A stretch of 64,000 nt of DNA from CAWFZT01 sp963820415 (GCA_963820415.1 CAWFZT010000008.1:899722-963721); one strand, 5' to 3'; shown: positions 17,119-26,529, counted from the first letter of the stretch. Made by a program: numbers and translations. Notes: generated from the sequence alone by a model not told the origin.

Positions 17119-18933
17119 ATGAGCGACTTTACACTCGCTGGTCTTTCGCAAGGTTCTAAAACTTCACGCTTTCGCCAGTACAGGGCGCTGCTTTCCCACT
17201 ACCTCAGGCCTCAGGCGCCCCGGGTAATCTGGATGGCCGTCCTTCTGCTGGTAGGGATCGCCCTGGAACTCGCCAACCCGCAGATCATCCGCTATTTTCT
17301 GGACACTGCCCAATCCGGCGGCAGTTCAAAACCCCTGCTGATCGCCGGGGTTCTGTTTATCGCCTTTGCCATCCTGCAGCAGGGGTTGACCCTGGGGGCC
17401 GATTACCTCTCCAAGGCGGTCGGGTGGACCGCTACCAACCGCCTGCGCGCCGACCTGTCCCTGCACTGCCTACGTCTAGACATGCCCTTCCACAAGTCGC
17501 ATACCCCCGGCGAGCTGATCGACCGCATCGACGGCGACGTCAGCCAGTTAGCCAACTTTTTCTCCCAGTTCAGCATCCGTATTCTCGGCGATGGGCTGCT
17601 TGTCCTCGGCATACTGGCCCTGCTTTTTGTCGAGAACGCCTGGATGGGCCTGGGGATGCTGCTGTATACCGCCGTGACCCTGCTGGTGCTGCGCTACATC
17701 CAAAACCTGGCCGTGCCGCGTTGGGCCGCAGAACGCCAGTCCGGGGCGCTGCTGTATGGTTACATCGAGGAACGCATCAGCGGGGCGGAAGAGATCCGCG
17801 CCGCCGGGGCGGAAGCCCACGCCATGCGCCGCCTGGATGAATTCTCGCGGCTCTTCACCACTAGGACGCGCGCCGCCGCGGTGGTCGCCGGCCTGGCTTA
17901 CAACCTGACCAATCTGGTCTACGTGCTCGGCTATGCTGCCGGCCTGGCGGTTGTCGTCTACCTATACAGCCGCGGCCAGGCCAGCCTGGGGGCGGCCTAC
18001 CTGATCACCTACTACATTGGCATGCTCAGCACCCCCTTGCAGTCGATCCGCGCCCAGGTAGAAGATTTGCAGCAAGCCTCGGCCAACATCCAACGCATCC
18101 AGGAGTTGTTTGCCCTCCAGCCCCAGGTAACCGCTCCTGGTCCAGGCGTGCGGGCCCTGCCGCCCGAAGCTTTGTCCGTAGAATTCGAGCAGGTTTCGTT
18201 TAAGTACGCCGACGGTGCAGGCGAAGATGACGAAAGCAGCCGCGCTTACGTCCTCACCGATATTTCCTTCTCCCTTCAGCCCGGCCGCGTGCTCGGCATC
18301 CTGGGTCGCACCGGTTCAGGCAAATCCACCCTGACCCGCCTGCTCTTCCACCTCTACGACCCCTCCCAGGGCACAATCAGGCTGGGTGGGGCGGACCTGC
18401 GCGAGGTAAGCCTGGCCGACCTCCGCCGGCGGGTGGGTATGGTCACCCAGGACGTGCAGCTTTTCCAGGCCAGCCTGCGCGAAAATCTGGCCTTCTTCGA
18501 CGCCAGCATCCCCGATACACTCCTGGAGCACGCCCTGCAATCCCTGCGGCTGCGCGAGTGGGTCCAGGCGTTGCCCAAGGGGCTGGACACCCCGCTGGCC
18601 GGCGGGCAGAGCCTTTCTGCCGGTGAAGCCCAACTGCTGGCCTTTGCCCGCGTGCTGCTCAAAGACCCCGGCCTGGTGATCCTCGACGAAGCCTCCTCCC
18701 GCCTGGACCCTTCCACCGAAGCGTTGATGGAGCGCGCCATCGACCGCCTTTTCTCCGGGCGTACGGGCGTGGTGATTGCTCACCGCCTGAAAACAATCCA
18801 GCGCGCCGACGACCTGCTCATCCTGGAAGAGGGCCGCATCGTTGAATACGGGCCGCGTCTGGCGCTGGCGGCCGACCCTTCCTCACGCTTCTACCACCTG
18901 CTGCAGACCGGCCTGGAGGAGGCGCTGGCATGA
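17119..18933 (+). CDS. ABC exporter subunit 1 (permease-ATPase)
   Basis: 604 aa. Six-helix ABC_membrane domain (about 35-330), then an ATPase domain: Walker A GRTGSGKST, Q-loop VTQDVQLFQ, signature LSAGEAQ (degenerate), Walker B LVILDEAS with the catalytic Glu, and H-loop VIAHRLKT. This is the half that keeps the catalytic Glu but has a poor signature, as in one subunit of heterodimeric multidrug exporters. GGAG lies 10 nt before the ATG. It overlaps the next gene by ATGA. The leader attenuator suggests drug- or translation-inducible expression. Confidence 0.92.
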   Translation: MSDFTLAGLSQGSKTSRFRQYRALLSHYLRPQAPRVIWMAVLLLVGIALELANPQIIRYFLDTAQSGGSSKPLLIAGVLFIAFAILQQGLTLGADYLSKAVGWTATNRLRADLSLHCLRLDMPFHKSHTPGELIDRIDGDVSQLANFFSQFSIRILGDGLLVLGILALLFVENAWMGLGMLLYTAVTLLVLRYIQNLAVPRWAAERQSGALLYGYIEERISGAEEIRAAGAEAHAMRRLDEFSRLFTTRTRAAAVVAGLAYNLTNLVYVLGYAAGLAVVVYLYSRGQASLGAAYLITYYIGMLSTPLQSIRAQVEDLQQASANIQRIQELFALQPQVTAPGPGVRALPPEALSVEFEQVSFKYADGAGEDDESSRAYVLTDISFSLQPGRVLGILGRTGSGKSTLTRLLFHLYDPSQGTIRLGGADLREVSLADLRRRVGMVTQDVQLFQASLRENLAFFDASIPDTLLEHALQSLRLREWVQALPKGLDTPLAGGQSLSAGEAQLLAFARVLLKDPGLVILDEASSRLDPSTEALMERAIDRLFSGRTGVVIAHRLKTIQRADDLLILEEGRIVEYGPRLALAADPSSRFYHLLQTGLEEALA

Positions 18934-20751
18934 ACACCACCGCTGCGCAAGAAACTATCCCGACCTGGAAGCTCAACGCCCTATTGATCAGATACCAGTG
19001 GGGGCCTTTTACGCTCCACTTTATCTTCTGCCTGCTGATCTTTGCCGAGCAGCTCGTCCCGGGCCTGATCGTCAAGGCCGTTTTCGACAGCCTGTCCGGA
19101 CCCGGTCAGGCGCCGAGCCAGGAGTCTCTGTGGTGGCTGATCGGGCTGTATGTGCTGGTCGAGCTGGCCCGCCTGGTGATTGCCATTGGCTACGAATGGT
19201 TTGGCATGACTTTCCGACTGGTAACCAGCGCCTGGCTGCGGGCCAACCTGTTTGCCAGCATCCTGCGCCGCCCCGGCGACCAGCCTCTGCCGGTCTCCTC
19301 GGGCGAGGCGCTCAACCGCTTCCGCCACTATGAAGACATGGGAGAAATTACCGACTTTCCCACCTGGATTCCTGACCAGGTGGGCAAATGGATGGCGGCC
19401 GTAATCGCCGTGGTGATCATGGCGCGCATCAACCTGAGTATCACCCTGGTCATCTTCCTGCCCCTGATCGGAGTGATGTTTCTCACCCGCCTGTTCTGGG
19501 GTCGCATGCTGGTTTACAGCCGCCTCAGCAAAACCGCCAGCGATGCAACGGCCGGGTTCCTGGGTGAGGCGTTCGGAGCGGTGCAAGCGGTCAAGGTGGC
19601 CGGGGCCGAAGAAAACCTGGCCGCGCATTTCGTCCGTCTCAATGACCAACGCCGGCAGGTGGAAATGCGCTTCGCCTTTTTCAGAGGGCTGCTGGACGCC
19701 CTCAACTCCTCCGTGGTCTGCTTCGGCATCGGAGTGATGCTGCTGATGGCCGGTGATGGCCATCGCTCGCGGCACCTTCACCGTCGGCGATTTTGCCCTG
19801 TTCGTCTCTTACCTGTGGTTTACCACCCAAGTGCCCTCTGAGCTGGGTACCTTCTATGGCGACTACAAGACTCAGGCGGTCTCGATCGAGCGCCTGATGG
19901 AGCTGATCCGCCCTCAGCCGGCCCGGACGCTGGTCGAACCTCACCCGGCTCCAGCAGGCCAGCCTGGTCTACTGCCTGAAACACCCTTACCCGATAAAAC
20001 CGCGGCTGACCGGCTGGAGACCCTGGAAGTGAACCACCTGACCTATCATTACCCGAGCGAGAATGGAGATGGCCTCGGCATCGAAGACATCAGCTTCTCC
20101 CTGCAACGGGGTGATTTCGTGGTGATCACCGGTCGGATCGGCGCGGGGAAATCTACCCTGCTGCGCGCCTTGCTGGGATTATTACCTGCCCAATCCGGCC
20201 GGGTCGCATGGAACGGCCGGGCGGTAGACGACCTGGCGGTCTTCTTGCGCCCGCCGCGCTGCGCCTATACCGCCCAGGTGCCACGCCTCTTCTCCGATAC
20301 CCTGCGTGAAAACATCCTGCTTGGCCTACCGGCGCAGCCAGCCGACCTGGACAAAGCCATCCACCTGGCGGTATTCGAGCGTGACGTGGCTGCCCTCGAG
20401 CATGGCCTCGATACGCTGGTGGGCCCACGTGGCGTGCGCCTTTCCGGCGGGCAGGTCCAGCGCGCCGCCGCGGCGCGCATGTTTGTGCGCCAACCTGAGC
20501 TGCTGGTCTTCGATGACCTCTCCAGCGCCCTGGATGTTGAGACCGAGCAGTTGTTGTGGCAGCGCATCGATGAACGCGGCCGCGACCTGACCTGCCTGGT
20601 AGTTTCACACCGGCGGGCTGCCCTAAGCCGGGCCGGCAAAATTCTAGTATTGAAAAATGGGAAAGTGGAAGCGCAAGGAAACCTGGATGACCTGCTTGAA
20701 ACATCGCCAGAGATGCGACGCCTGTGGCACGGGCAGGTCGAGGATGAATAA
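18930..20751 (+). pseudogene. ABC exporter subunit 2 (permease-ATPase), one frameshift
   Basis: Reads as 18930-19841 and 19753-20751 in two frames. 1822 nt is 3n+1, and removing one base near 19752 (repeat GATGGCCGGTGATGGCC) joins them into ~607 aa, the same size as subunit 1. Membrane domain, then Walker A GRIGAGKST, canonical signature LSGGQVQR, and Walker B LLVFDDLSS where the catalytic Glu is Asp. This complements subunit 1: one competent and one degenerate ATP site. The frameshift is either a real disruption or a sequence error; both halves are fully conserved. Confidence 0.85.
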
Positions 20752-20781
20752 CCTGCGCTGCTCTACCCTGGGAGGTTGACC

Positions 20782-21663
20782 GTGGGCTATCTGTATGCCG
20801 TCATCACCGTTCTGGCCTGGGGCACCTGGCTTACTCCTTCGCAGAACCTGTCATTCAAGAACCAGCAGATCAAGACTTTTTATGTGGCGGGGGCCAACCT
20901 TGCGCTGGCGCTGGTGGTGGCCCTGCTGCAAAAACCCGGCCAGCTCACTCCGGGCATCTTCTGGCTGCCTTTCATCGGCGGCCTGGTCTGGTCGGTGAGC
21001 GGCTTCCTGGCCTTTACCGCCACCCACCGGGTCGGCATGGCCAAAGCCTTCGGCATCTGGGCGCCGGTCAACATCGTGGTCAGTATCCTGTGGGGCGCCC
21101 TGCTCTTCCACGAATTCCTGGATACCAGCCCACTCAGCCGCCTGTGGCTGGTACTTTCGATAATGGTGATCATCGCCGGGGTGCTGCTGATTATCCTGGC
21201 TCGCAGTGACGGCATAAAACCTAAAGGGCGGAACGCCGCCATCGGTTTTCTGAGCGCGGCCGGCGCCGGTATCCTGTGGGGCTCCTATTTCATCCCGATC
21301 AAGCTTTCGCAGGCCTCGATGTGGATCGCCGCCTTACCCCTGGCTGTGGGCATCTTTACCGGCTGCGCTTTGCTAGCCTTATTGGCCCGCCAGCCGCTGC
21401 GCCTGGACAAAACCGGCGCCTACCTGCGCGTCGCTTCGACCGGGCTGCTGTGGGGCATCGGCAACTACGGCATGCTGCTGCTGGTTGAGGGCCTGGGGAC
21501 CGGCAAAGGCTTCACCATTTCTCAGCTTTCGGTAGTAGTCAATGCCCTGATCGGGATTTACTGGCTGAAAGACCCGCCGCCAAAGACTCGCGCGGCGGTC
21601 CTGACCCTCGCTGGCTGCGTTCTGGCCACCTTGGGGGGTATCGTCTTCGGGAATCTTAAGTAG
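20782..21663 (+). CDS. GRP/DMT-type sugar permease
   Basis: 293 aa from GTG 20782, with GGAGG 6 nt upstream (an earlier TTG lies inside that site). Ten membrane segments in two five-helix halves. AVITVLAWGTWLTPSQN at the N-terminus, GILWGSYFIPIKLSQ after the midpoint and GLLWGIGNYGMLL are typical of the glucose/ribose porter (GRP) branch of the drug/metabolite superfamily. It follows the exporter genes by 30 nt and may be in the same transcript. Substrate unknown. Confidence 0.75.
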   Translation: MGYLYAVITVLAWGTWLTPSQNLSFKNQQIKTFYVAGANLALALVVALLQKPGQLTPGIFWLPFIGGLVWSVSGFLAFTATHRVGMAKAFGIWAPVNIVVSILWGALLFHEFLDTSPLSRLWLVLSIMVIIAGVLLIILARSDGIKPKGRNAAIGFLSAAGAGILWGSYFIPIKLSQASMWIAALPLAVGIFTGCALLALLARQPLRLDKTGAYLRVASTGLLWGIGNYGMLLLVEGLGTGKGFTISQLSVVVNALIGIYWLKDPPPKTRAAVLTLAGCVLATLGGIVFGNLK

Positions 21664-21704
21664 AGTCAACGATCTATTCCGAAAATAATGTCGCCCCAGC
21701 TATC

Positions 21705-21946
21705 TGTCATTGCGAGCCGTCTTCGGCGACACCCTTGGTGCACCCGGAGGGGTGAGCAATCTCAGAGCCGGCAGTGAGATTGCTCACCCCTGCGGGCACC
21801 TCTTCACGCCCTTGGCGTATCCGAAGGGGTAGGTGCACCCGACGCTCGGCAGCGCACCCGACACTCGGCAGCGCACCCGAAGGGGTGAGGGGTGAGGGGT
21901 GTGCACCAAGCGTGTCGCTCGCGTAAGAACGCTCACTCGCAATGAC
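21705..21946. mobile_element. MITE/REP-like element with GTCATTGCGAG ends
   Basis: Perfect 11-bp terminal inverted repeats GTCATTGCGAG (21706-21716) and CTCGCAATGAC (21936-21946), flanked on both sides by TCT (possible 3-bp target duplication). Inside is a perfect 16-bp inverted repeat (21749-21764 / 21775-21790, GGGGTGAGCAATCTCA) and a ~19-bp direct repeat (CGACRCTCGGCAGCGCACC) near 21839-21876. No ORF of its own, so it would depend on a transposase or RAYT encoded elsewhere. It abuts the stop of the MBL gene. Confidence 0.7.
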
Positions 21947-21947
21947 T

Positions 21948-22787
21948 CTAAGAAACAGGCTGCCAGCGCCATTCGACGCCTAGCGGCGTGACTCGCCCTA
22001 CCCCAGGAAAAGGTAAATGCGGCCCGAAGGCCAGGGCGTGCTGCGCCACGGCCTGATTTAACAAGTGGAATTTATCTTTCTCCGCCTGCTCGAATTCGAA
22101 ATCAGCGTACCAGTGCCATTCAGGGTGTTCCATCAGGATTGGATGTCCAACCGTGTCCGCCAGATGGATGAAATATTCGCCTGCGGAAGTCACTGCCAGG
22201 GCGGCGTGACCGGGCCGGTGCCCGGAAGCCGGGATGAGCTGGAAACCGGGTAGAAACTCGACCCCCGCTTCGACAACTCTTACCCGCTCCCGGATCAGGG
22301 GCAGCGTTTTGCGCCCGAAATAGGTCAAAAACTCCGGCCATCGTGCCACCAGGGCCTGGTTGGTCCAGAAATCCCAGGCTTCTTTCAGCATAATATAGCC
22401 TGCGCTGGGGAATGCCAGTTGGTTGTCCTGAGTCAGGATGCCCCCGATGTGGTCGATGTCCCCATGTGTGATGATGATCAGGTCGATATCGGCCGGGGTA
22501 ATGCCTTCGTCCTGCAGCCGCTCCGGCAGTGCCCCTCCGCGGCGCTGTACGCCTTTACCCCAGCCGGCGTCGACCAGGATGCGTTGCTGCCCGGCCTGCA
22601 TGAACAGGCAATTGAAGTAAACGGTGGATTCGTTGGCAGGATAACCGCCTTCCAGCAGCGCTTTTTTCACCTGCTCAGCCGGGGCATCTTTGATCACGCT
22701 GTCGATGGCTACAACTTCCACCCCATCGCAGATTGCCACACAATTTATCGCCCCCACCTTGAAATGATAGTTCTCGGTTAAGGTCAT
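21948..22787 (-). CDS. Metallo-beta-lactamase fold hydrolase
   Basis: 279 aa from ATG 22787 (AGAGAGGAA upstream; an earlier ATG lacks a ribosome site). MBL fold with VDAGWGKGVQRR, LIIITHGDIDHIGG, SGHRPGHAALAV and HLADTVGHP. The first metal motif is HxDxDH rather than HxHxDH. Overall it resembles the lactonase-like branch. The last codons abut the MITE-like element, so the original C-terminus may have been altered by its insertion. Substrate unknown. Confidence 0.85.
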   Translation of the reverse strand: MTLTENYHFKVGAINCVAICDGVEVVAIDSVIKDAPAEQVKKALLEGGYPANESTVYFNCLFMQAGQQRILVDAGWGKGVQRRGGALPERLQDEGITPADIDLIIITHGDIDHIGGILTQDNQLAFPSAGYIMLKEAWDFWTNQALVARWPEFLTYFGRKTLPLIRERVRVVEAGVEFLPGFQLIPASGHRPGHAALAVTSAGEYFIHLADTVGHPILMEHPEWHWYADFEFEQAEKDKFHLLNQAVAQHALAFGPHLPFPGVGRVTPLGVEWRWQPVS

Positions 22788-22854
22788 GCGATTCCTCTCT
22801 GCAATGATTTGGCAATGGTGAGCCAATGACTGTTGATTATAGCGAGTAAATTCC

Positions 22855-23679
22855 TCAGGTTGTTTCTAAATTCTTCCGCCCCGCCGCCACCGCCAGCACC
22901 TTGTTCTGGGCTGTGCGCCAGCGCTTTCCGACGAATTTCGCCACCACACCGGGCGGGATGAGCGATCCGAGTCGCTGTAGGACGCAGTTCAAAAATCCCG
23001 GTATGTAAAGCGCCTTGCCGCGCAGCCCACAATCAATCGTCTTGCGCGCCACCGCCTGGGTATCCATAGTCGTCATCTTGCCCCAGAAGCCCTGGGCGAA
23101 AATCTTGCGCATGCTGGCAGGGGTGGTTGGCAGCCCTGCCGGGCAGAGGGCAGTCACGCTGCCAAAATCTCTGATCTCTTCGCGGATGGCGCACGAAAAA
23201 TCGACCAGGAAGCGCTTGCTCGCGGCATAGGTGGCTTTGTACGGCATGGGGAAAAAAGCCGCCAGGCTGCATACATTGAGCAGCATAAAACGCCGGTCAT
23301 GGGCGCGCAGACCCAGGATCGCATGGGTCATATCCACGGTTGACTCGACGTCCACCTGGATAATGCGCAGGATTTGTTCGCGGGTCTTTTCCAGGAAAGC
23401 ACCTTCATTATCCAGGCCGGCTACGTTTAACAGTCCCCAGAATTGGCAACCCTCGGATTTGAGCTGGTTGAACAATTCCTGGCGCGCCTGGCTGGAGGTC
23501 AAATCGCAGGCCTTATAACGCGCCTTAACGCCGTAAATTTCAGCAATGCAGTCGGCAAAATCTGCGCCTTCCTCACTGATGTCGGTCAGGTACAGGTTGT
23601 AGCCGCGCCTGGCGCATTCCACCACCAAAGCGCTTCCCAGTCCCCCGGTGGCGCCACTGATCATCAGGTAGTTTTCCAT
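22855..23679 (-). CDS. Short-chain dehydrogenase/reductase
   Basis: 274 aa, GGAG before the ATG. Rossmann NAD(P) motif GATGGLGSAL near the N-terminus, LLNVAGLDN (NNAG equivalent), and catalytic Tyr/Lys YAASKRF. The C-terminus has a hydrophobic stretch (ALYIPGFLNCVLQRLGSLIPPG) like 17-beta-HSD type SDRs acting on lipids or steroids. Divergent from a second SDR plus TetR gene across a shared operator region, so probably under the same regulator. Confidence 0.85.
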   Translation of the reverse strand: MENYLMISGATGGLGSALVVECARRGYNLYLTDISEEGADFADCIAEIYGVKARYKACDLTSSQARQELFNQLKSEGCQFWGLLNVAGLDNEGAFLEKTREQILRIIQVDVESTVDMTHAILGLRAHDRRFMLLNVCSLAAFFPMPYKATYAASKRFLVDFSCAIREEIRDFGSVTALCPAGLPTTPASMRKIFAQGFWGKMTTMDTQAVARKTIDCGLRGKALYIPGFLNCVLQRLGSLIPPGVVAKFVGKRWRTAQNKVLAVAAGRKNLETT

Positions 23680-23717
23680 GATCCGTTCTCCACAATTTAA
23701 TGTTTTAATCTTGATTA

Positions 23718-23804
23718 ACTATACCGCATTTCTTTTGATTTGTCAATCAACTGATTTAGTCAAATGGTTCAACCTATTGACAAACCGCGTGATTGATTTA
23801 CAAT
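23718..23804. promoter_or_regulatory. Divergent promoters and operators between the two SDR genes
   Basis: Minus-strand promoter: TTGACA (23741-23746), 17 nt, TATAGT (23718-23723). Plus-strand promoter: TTGACA (23777-23782), 16 nt, TACAAT (23799-23804). TTGATTTGTCAATCAA (23735-23750) is a perfect palindrome that contains the minus-strand -35. Related half-sites TGATTTAGTCAA (23752-23763) and TGATTTACAA (23794-23803) extend into the plus promoter. This is a good candidate for the TetR protein encoded at 24735. Confidence 0.7.
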
Positions 23805-23838
23805 TATTCTGTCTGACTATTGATTTAAGGAATAATTA

Positions 23839-24732
23839 ATGACCGAATCCACAAACCTGTCTGGCAAAATCGCCGTGGTCACCGGGGCAACCGCCGGCAT
23901 CGGCCTGCAAGCTGCCACGGTCCTGTCTAGTCAGGGCGCTTTCGTCATCGGCGTGGGGCGCGACCCGCAGCGCTGCCTTAAAGCCGAGGCGTCCATCCGG
24001 GCGGCCTGTCCCCAGGCCCAGGTGCGTTACCTGTTAGCTGACCTGTCCCAGATGAGCCAGGTACGTACGCTGGCGGCGTCCGTCCGCCAGGAGCTTCATT
24101 CCCGCCGCCTGCCCGCCCTGGATATACTGGTCAACAATGCCGGCACCTATTCCGCCAGATACACCAGGACTGCCGACGGGCTCGAGCTGACCCTGGCGGT
24201 CAACCATTTCGCCGCCTTCCTGCTCACCCACGAATTACTGTCTCTCCTCACTGCAGCCAATTCCGGGCGCATTATCACCGTCAGTTCGGGTTCGCATTTC
24301 GGCGCATTCCTCGATTTGAAGCGGTTGAACCGCCCATTGGTCTATAACGGTCTATGGGCTTACAAGGTCTCGAAGCTGGCCAACGTGCTGTTCAGTCTGG
24401 AGCTGAACCGCCGCCTGCGCCTGGCGGCCACACCTGCCCGGGCTTTCGCGCTTGAACCAGGGTTGGTCAACACCGAAATCGGCCAGAAAACCGGCGACAG
24501 GCTGTCAGCCCTGGTGTGGAAATATCGCCGGCGCAGGGGCGCTTCACCCGAGGTGCCGGTCAGGACGATCCTTTTCCTGGTCAGCCAGGCAGCCCTGCCA
24601 GACGCCACCTACTGGCGCGACTGCCGCCCCAAAACGCCCAGCCGGCAGGCGCAGCGCCCCGACCTTGCCCGCCAGTTGTGGGAAATCTCCAGCCGGTTAT
24701 GCGCCATCCATGCAGAAAACCAGGAGAAATAG
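23839..24732 (+). CDS. Short-chain dehydrogenase/reductase (retinol-dehydrogenase-like)
   Basis: 297 aa, AAGGAAT before the ATG. GATAGIGLQAA cofactor motif, LVNNAGTYS, ITVSSGSHFG and active-site YKVSKLANVLF. The arrangement and FALEPGLVNTEIG match the retinol dehydrogenase/WWOX-like SDRs. It is followed after 2 nt by the TetR gene and faces another SDR, so a small regulated reductase module is likely. Substrate unknown. Confidence 0.88.
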   Translation: MTESTNLSGKIAVVTGATAGIGLQAATVLSSQGAFVIGVGRDPQRCLKAEASIRAACPQAQVRYLLADLSQMSQVRTLAASVRQELHSRRLPALDILVNNAGTYSARYTRTADGLELTLAVNHFAAFLLTHELLSLLTAANSGRIITVSSGSHFGAFLDLKRLNRPLVYNGLWAYKVSKLANVLFSLELNRRLRLAATPARAFALEPGLVNTEIGQKTGDRLSALVWKYRRRRGASPEVPVRTILFLVSQAALPDATYWRDCRPKTPSRQAQRPDLARQLWEISSRLCAIHAENQEK

Positions 24733-24734
24733 TA

Positions 24735-25313
24735 ATGGAAGCAAACTCTTTATCTGTTGAAGACCGCATCGTCCAGGCTGCCATCGAGTGCATCGAAAGA
24801 TACGGCATCCAGGGCGCCACCAATCGCAAAATTGCTGCGCTGGCCGGGGTAAACAACGCCGCCATCAACTATTACTTCCGCAGCAAGGAAGCCCTGGTCG
24901 AGCGCTGCATGCGCGTGACCCTGGATAACGCCTTCGATTGGGAGGATATCGCTAACCTGCCTGGGCGGACCGCTCGAGAAAGGTGCGCCGCCATTTTCAA
25001 AGACCTGATCCAGGGCGGGATTAACTATCCGGGCCTGACCCGTTCTCATTTTTTTGACCTGATCAGCCAGGGGAATTACCAGTCTTTAGCGGTACAAAAG
25101 CTGAACGAATTCGTCGAGAACCTGGCCAAAGACCTGGACCAGAAAGGCGCCGGCCTGGAAGCCAACGAGCTGCGCCTGGCCTGTGTCCAGATCACCTCAG
25201 CCGCCATGATGGTGATCCTGGCCCCGCAGTTGTTCGCTCCATTCGGCTTCGACCTGCGCGACCCGTCCACCCGCCACAGCTTCGTCGACCGCCTGGTAGA
25301 CCACCTGTTGTAG
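24735..25313 (+). CDS. TetR family transcriptional regulator
   Basis: 192 aa from ATG 24735 (AGGAGAAATAG upstream, overlapping the SDR stop). N-terminal HTH (about 8-55) with GATNRKIAALAGVNNAAINYYFRSKEAL. The C-terminal ligand domain is divergent, as usual. It most likely represses its own operon and the divergent SDR through the TTGATTTGTCAATCAA palindrome. Ligand unknown. Confidence 0.92.
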   Translation: MEANSLSVEDRIVQAAIECIERYGIQGATNRKIAALAGVNNAAINYYFRSKEALVERCMRVTLDNAFDWEDIANLPGRTARERCAAIFKDLIQGGINYPGLTRSHFFDLISQGNYQSLAVQKLNEFVENLAKDLDQKGAGLEANELRLACVQITSAAMMVILAPQLFAPFGFDLRDPSTRHSFVDRLVDHLL

Positions 25314-25320
25314 TGGCGGC

Positions 25321-25449
25321 CCTTGCGAAGGTTGTCCTAAATACCCTGCTATTGACCCATAACCCTTCGCAAGGTTATCTGCAACCATGACCCAAACCTT
25401 GCGAAGGGTACTCATTACTCAAATATTATCGTTCTCAACCTTCGCAAGG
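25321..25449. repeat. Four CCTTGCGAAGG repeats in alternating orientation
   Basis: Copies at 25321-25331 (CCTTGCGAAGG), 25364-25374 (CCTTCGCAAGG), 25397-25407 (CCTTGCGAAGG) and 25439-25449 (CCTTCGCAAGG). Each adjacent pair can form a hairpin. Together they fill the spacer downstream of the TetR gene. No U-tract is associated, so a terminator is not indicated. Confidence 0.75.
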
Positions 25450-25539
25450 TGACGAGTTTACATGAGGTTGCACCCTGCCTGCAAAATCTTTATACTGGTT
25501 GTAAGAATTTGGTTGTAAAAAGGCTGCTTCAGGTGTGTC

Positions 25540-26529
25540 ATGCTCAATTATGTCCGTTCGGTGCTCAATCCGGATATCTATCACGGGACTCATAAACCTG
25601 GTCCTTTCTTTGAGGGCTGGTATTTCAAATTGATCGACGCCAGCCAGCACAAGCGTTGGTGCATTATCCCAGGCACGTACATCGGCAAAGACCCGGCGGA
25701 TACGCATGCCTTCATCCAGGTCATGGACGGCGTCAGTGGGGAGAGCAGCTACCTGCCGTTCGATTACCGGGCTTTTGTGACCCGGCAGGACCGTTTCGAG
25801 GTCAACCTGGCCAATAACTGCTTCACCGCCCATGGCATCCGGCTGGATATCTCCCATCCTGGTTTGAGCCTGCACGGCGAGCTGGACTTTGAGCAGGTTT
25901 ACCCCTGGCCGGTTTCACTCTTCTCCCCTGGCATCATGGGCTGGTATGCCTGGGCGCCGGGGATGGAATGTTACCACGGCGTGGTAAGCCTGGACCATTC
26001 CCTGCGGGGCGCCCTGGAAATTAACGGCGAACAGGTCGATTTCAGCGGAGGGCGCGGTTACACCGAAAAGGACTGGGGAAAATCCTTCCCCACGGCCTGG
26101 ATATGGATGCAGACGAACCACTTCCGCCAGCCGGGCAGCAGCCTGACTTTCTCCGCGGCGATCATTCCCTGGGGCAAGAACTCCTTCGACGGATTTATTG
26201 CCGGGCTTTTAACCGGAGGGCGCCTCTACCGTTTTGCTACCTACACCGGCGCGCATTTGGATGAATACACCATCAGCGATCATGCCGCCCACGCCGTTTT
26301 ATCTGACCGTTCCAGCCGGCTGGAGGTGACTGCCATGCCGGCGGAGGGCGGTATCCTGCGCGCCCCCACCACTACCCAGATGGACCGGCGCATCACCGAA
26401 ACCCTCTCGGCTCAGGTCCAGGTCAAGCTGTCGCGCCGGCAGGGCGGTCGCTGGCCGGTAGAATTCGACGATACCGGCCGCCACGCCGGTCTGGAAGTTA
26501 ACGGCAGCATGGCTTCTTCTACCCGTTAG
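25540..26529 (+). CDS. Tocopherol cyclase-like protein
   Basis: 329 aa. Family landmarks: GPFFEGWYFKL (about 22-31), YHGVVSLDHSLRGALEING, GGRGYTEKDWGKSFP and WIWMQTNHF mid-protein, and RHAGLEVNGS at the C-terminus. Plant and cyanobacterial members close the chromanol ring of tocopherol; bacterial homologues outside phototrophs have unknown substrates. The last ~6 codons run into a pyrophosphatase remnant in another frame, so the natural C-terminus may be altered. Confidence 0.8.
   Translation: MLNYVRSVLNPDIYHGTHKPGPFFEGWYFKLIDASQHKRWCIIPGTYIGKDPADTHAFIQVMDGVSGESSYLPFDYRAFVTRQDRFEVNLANNCFTAHGIRLDISHPGLSLHGELDFEQVYPWPVSLFSPGIMGWYAWAPGMECYHGVVSLDHSLRGALEINGEQVDFSGGRGYTEKDWGKSFPTAWIWMQTNHFRQPGSSLTFSAAIIPWGKNSFDGFIAGLLTGGRLYRFATYTGAHLDEYTISDHAAHAVLSDRSSRLEVTAMPAEGGILRAPTTTQMDRRITETLSAQVQVKLSRRQGGRWPVEFDDTGRHAGLEVNGSMASSTR

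Noticed and set aside
19840..19960. Programmed frameshifting in ABC subunit 2
   Set aside because: No slippery heptamer or downstream pseudoknot at the shift, only a short duplication GATGGCC; a simple indel is more likely.
25314..25460. CRISPR array
   Set aside because: Repeats are 11 bp, alternate in orientation and have unequal spacers; no cas genes.
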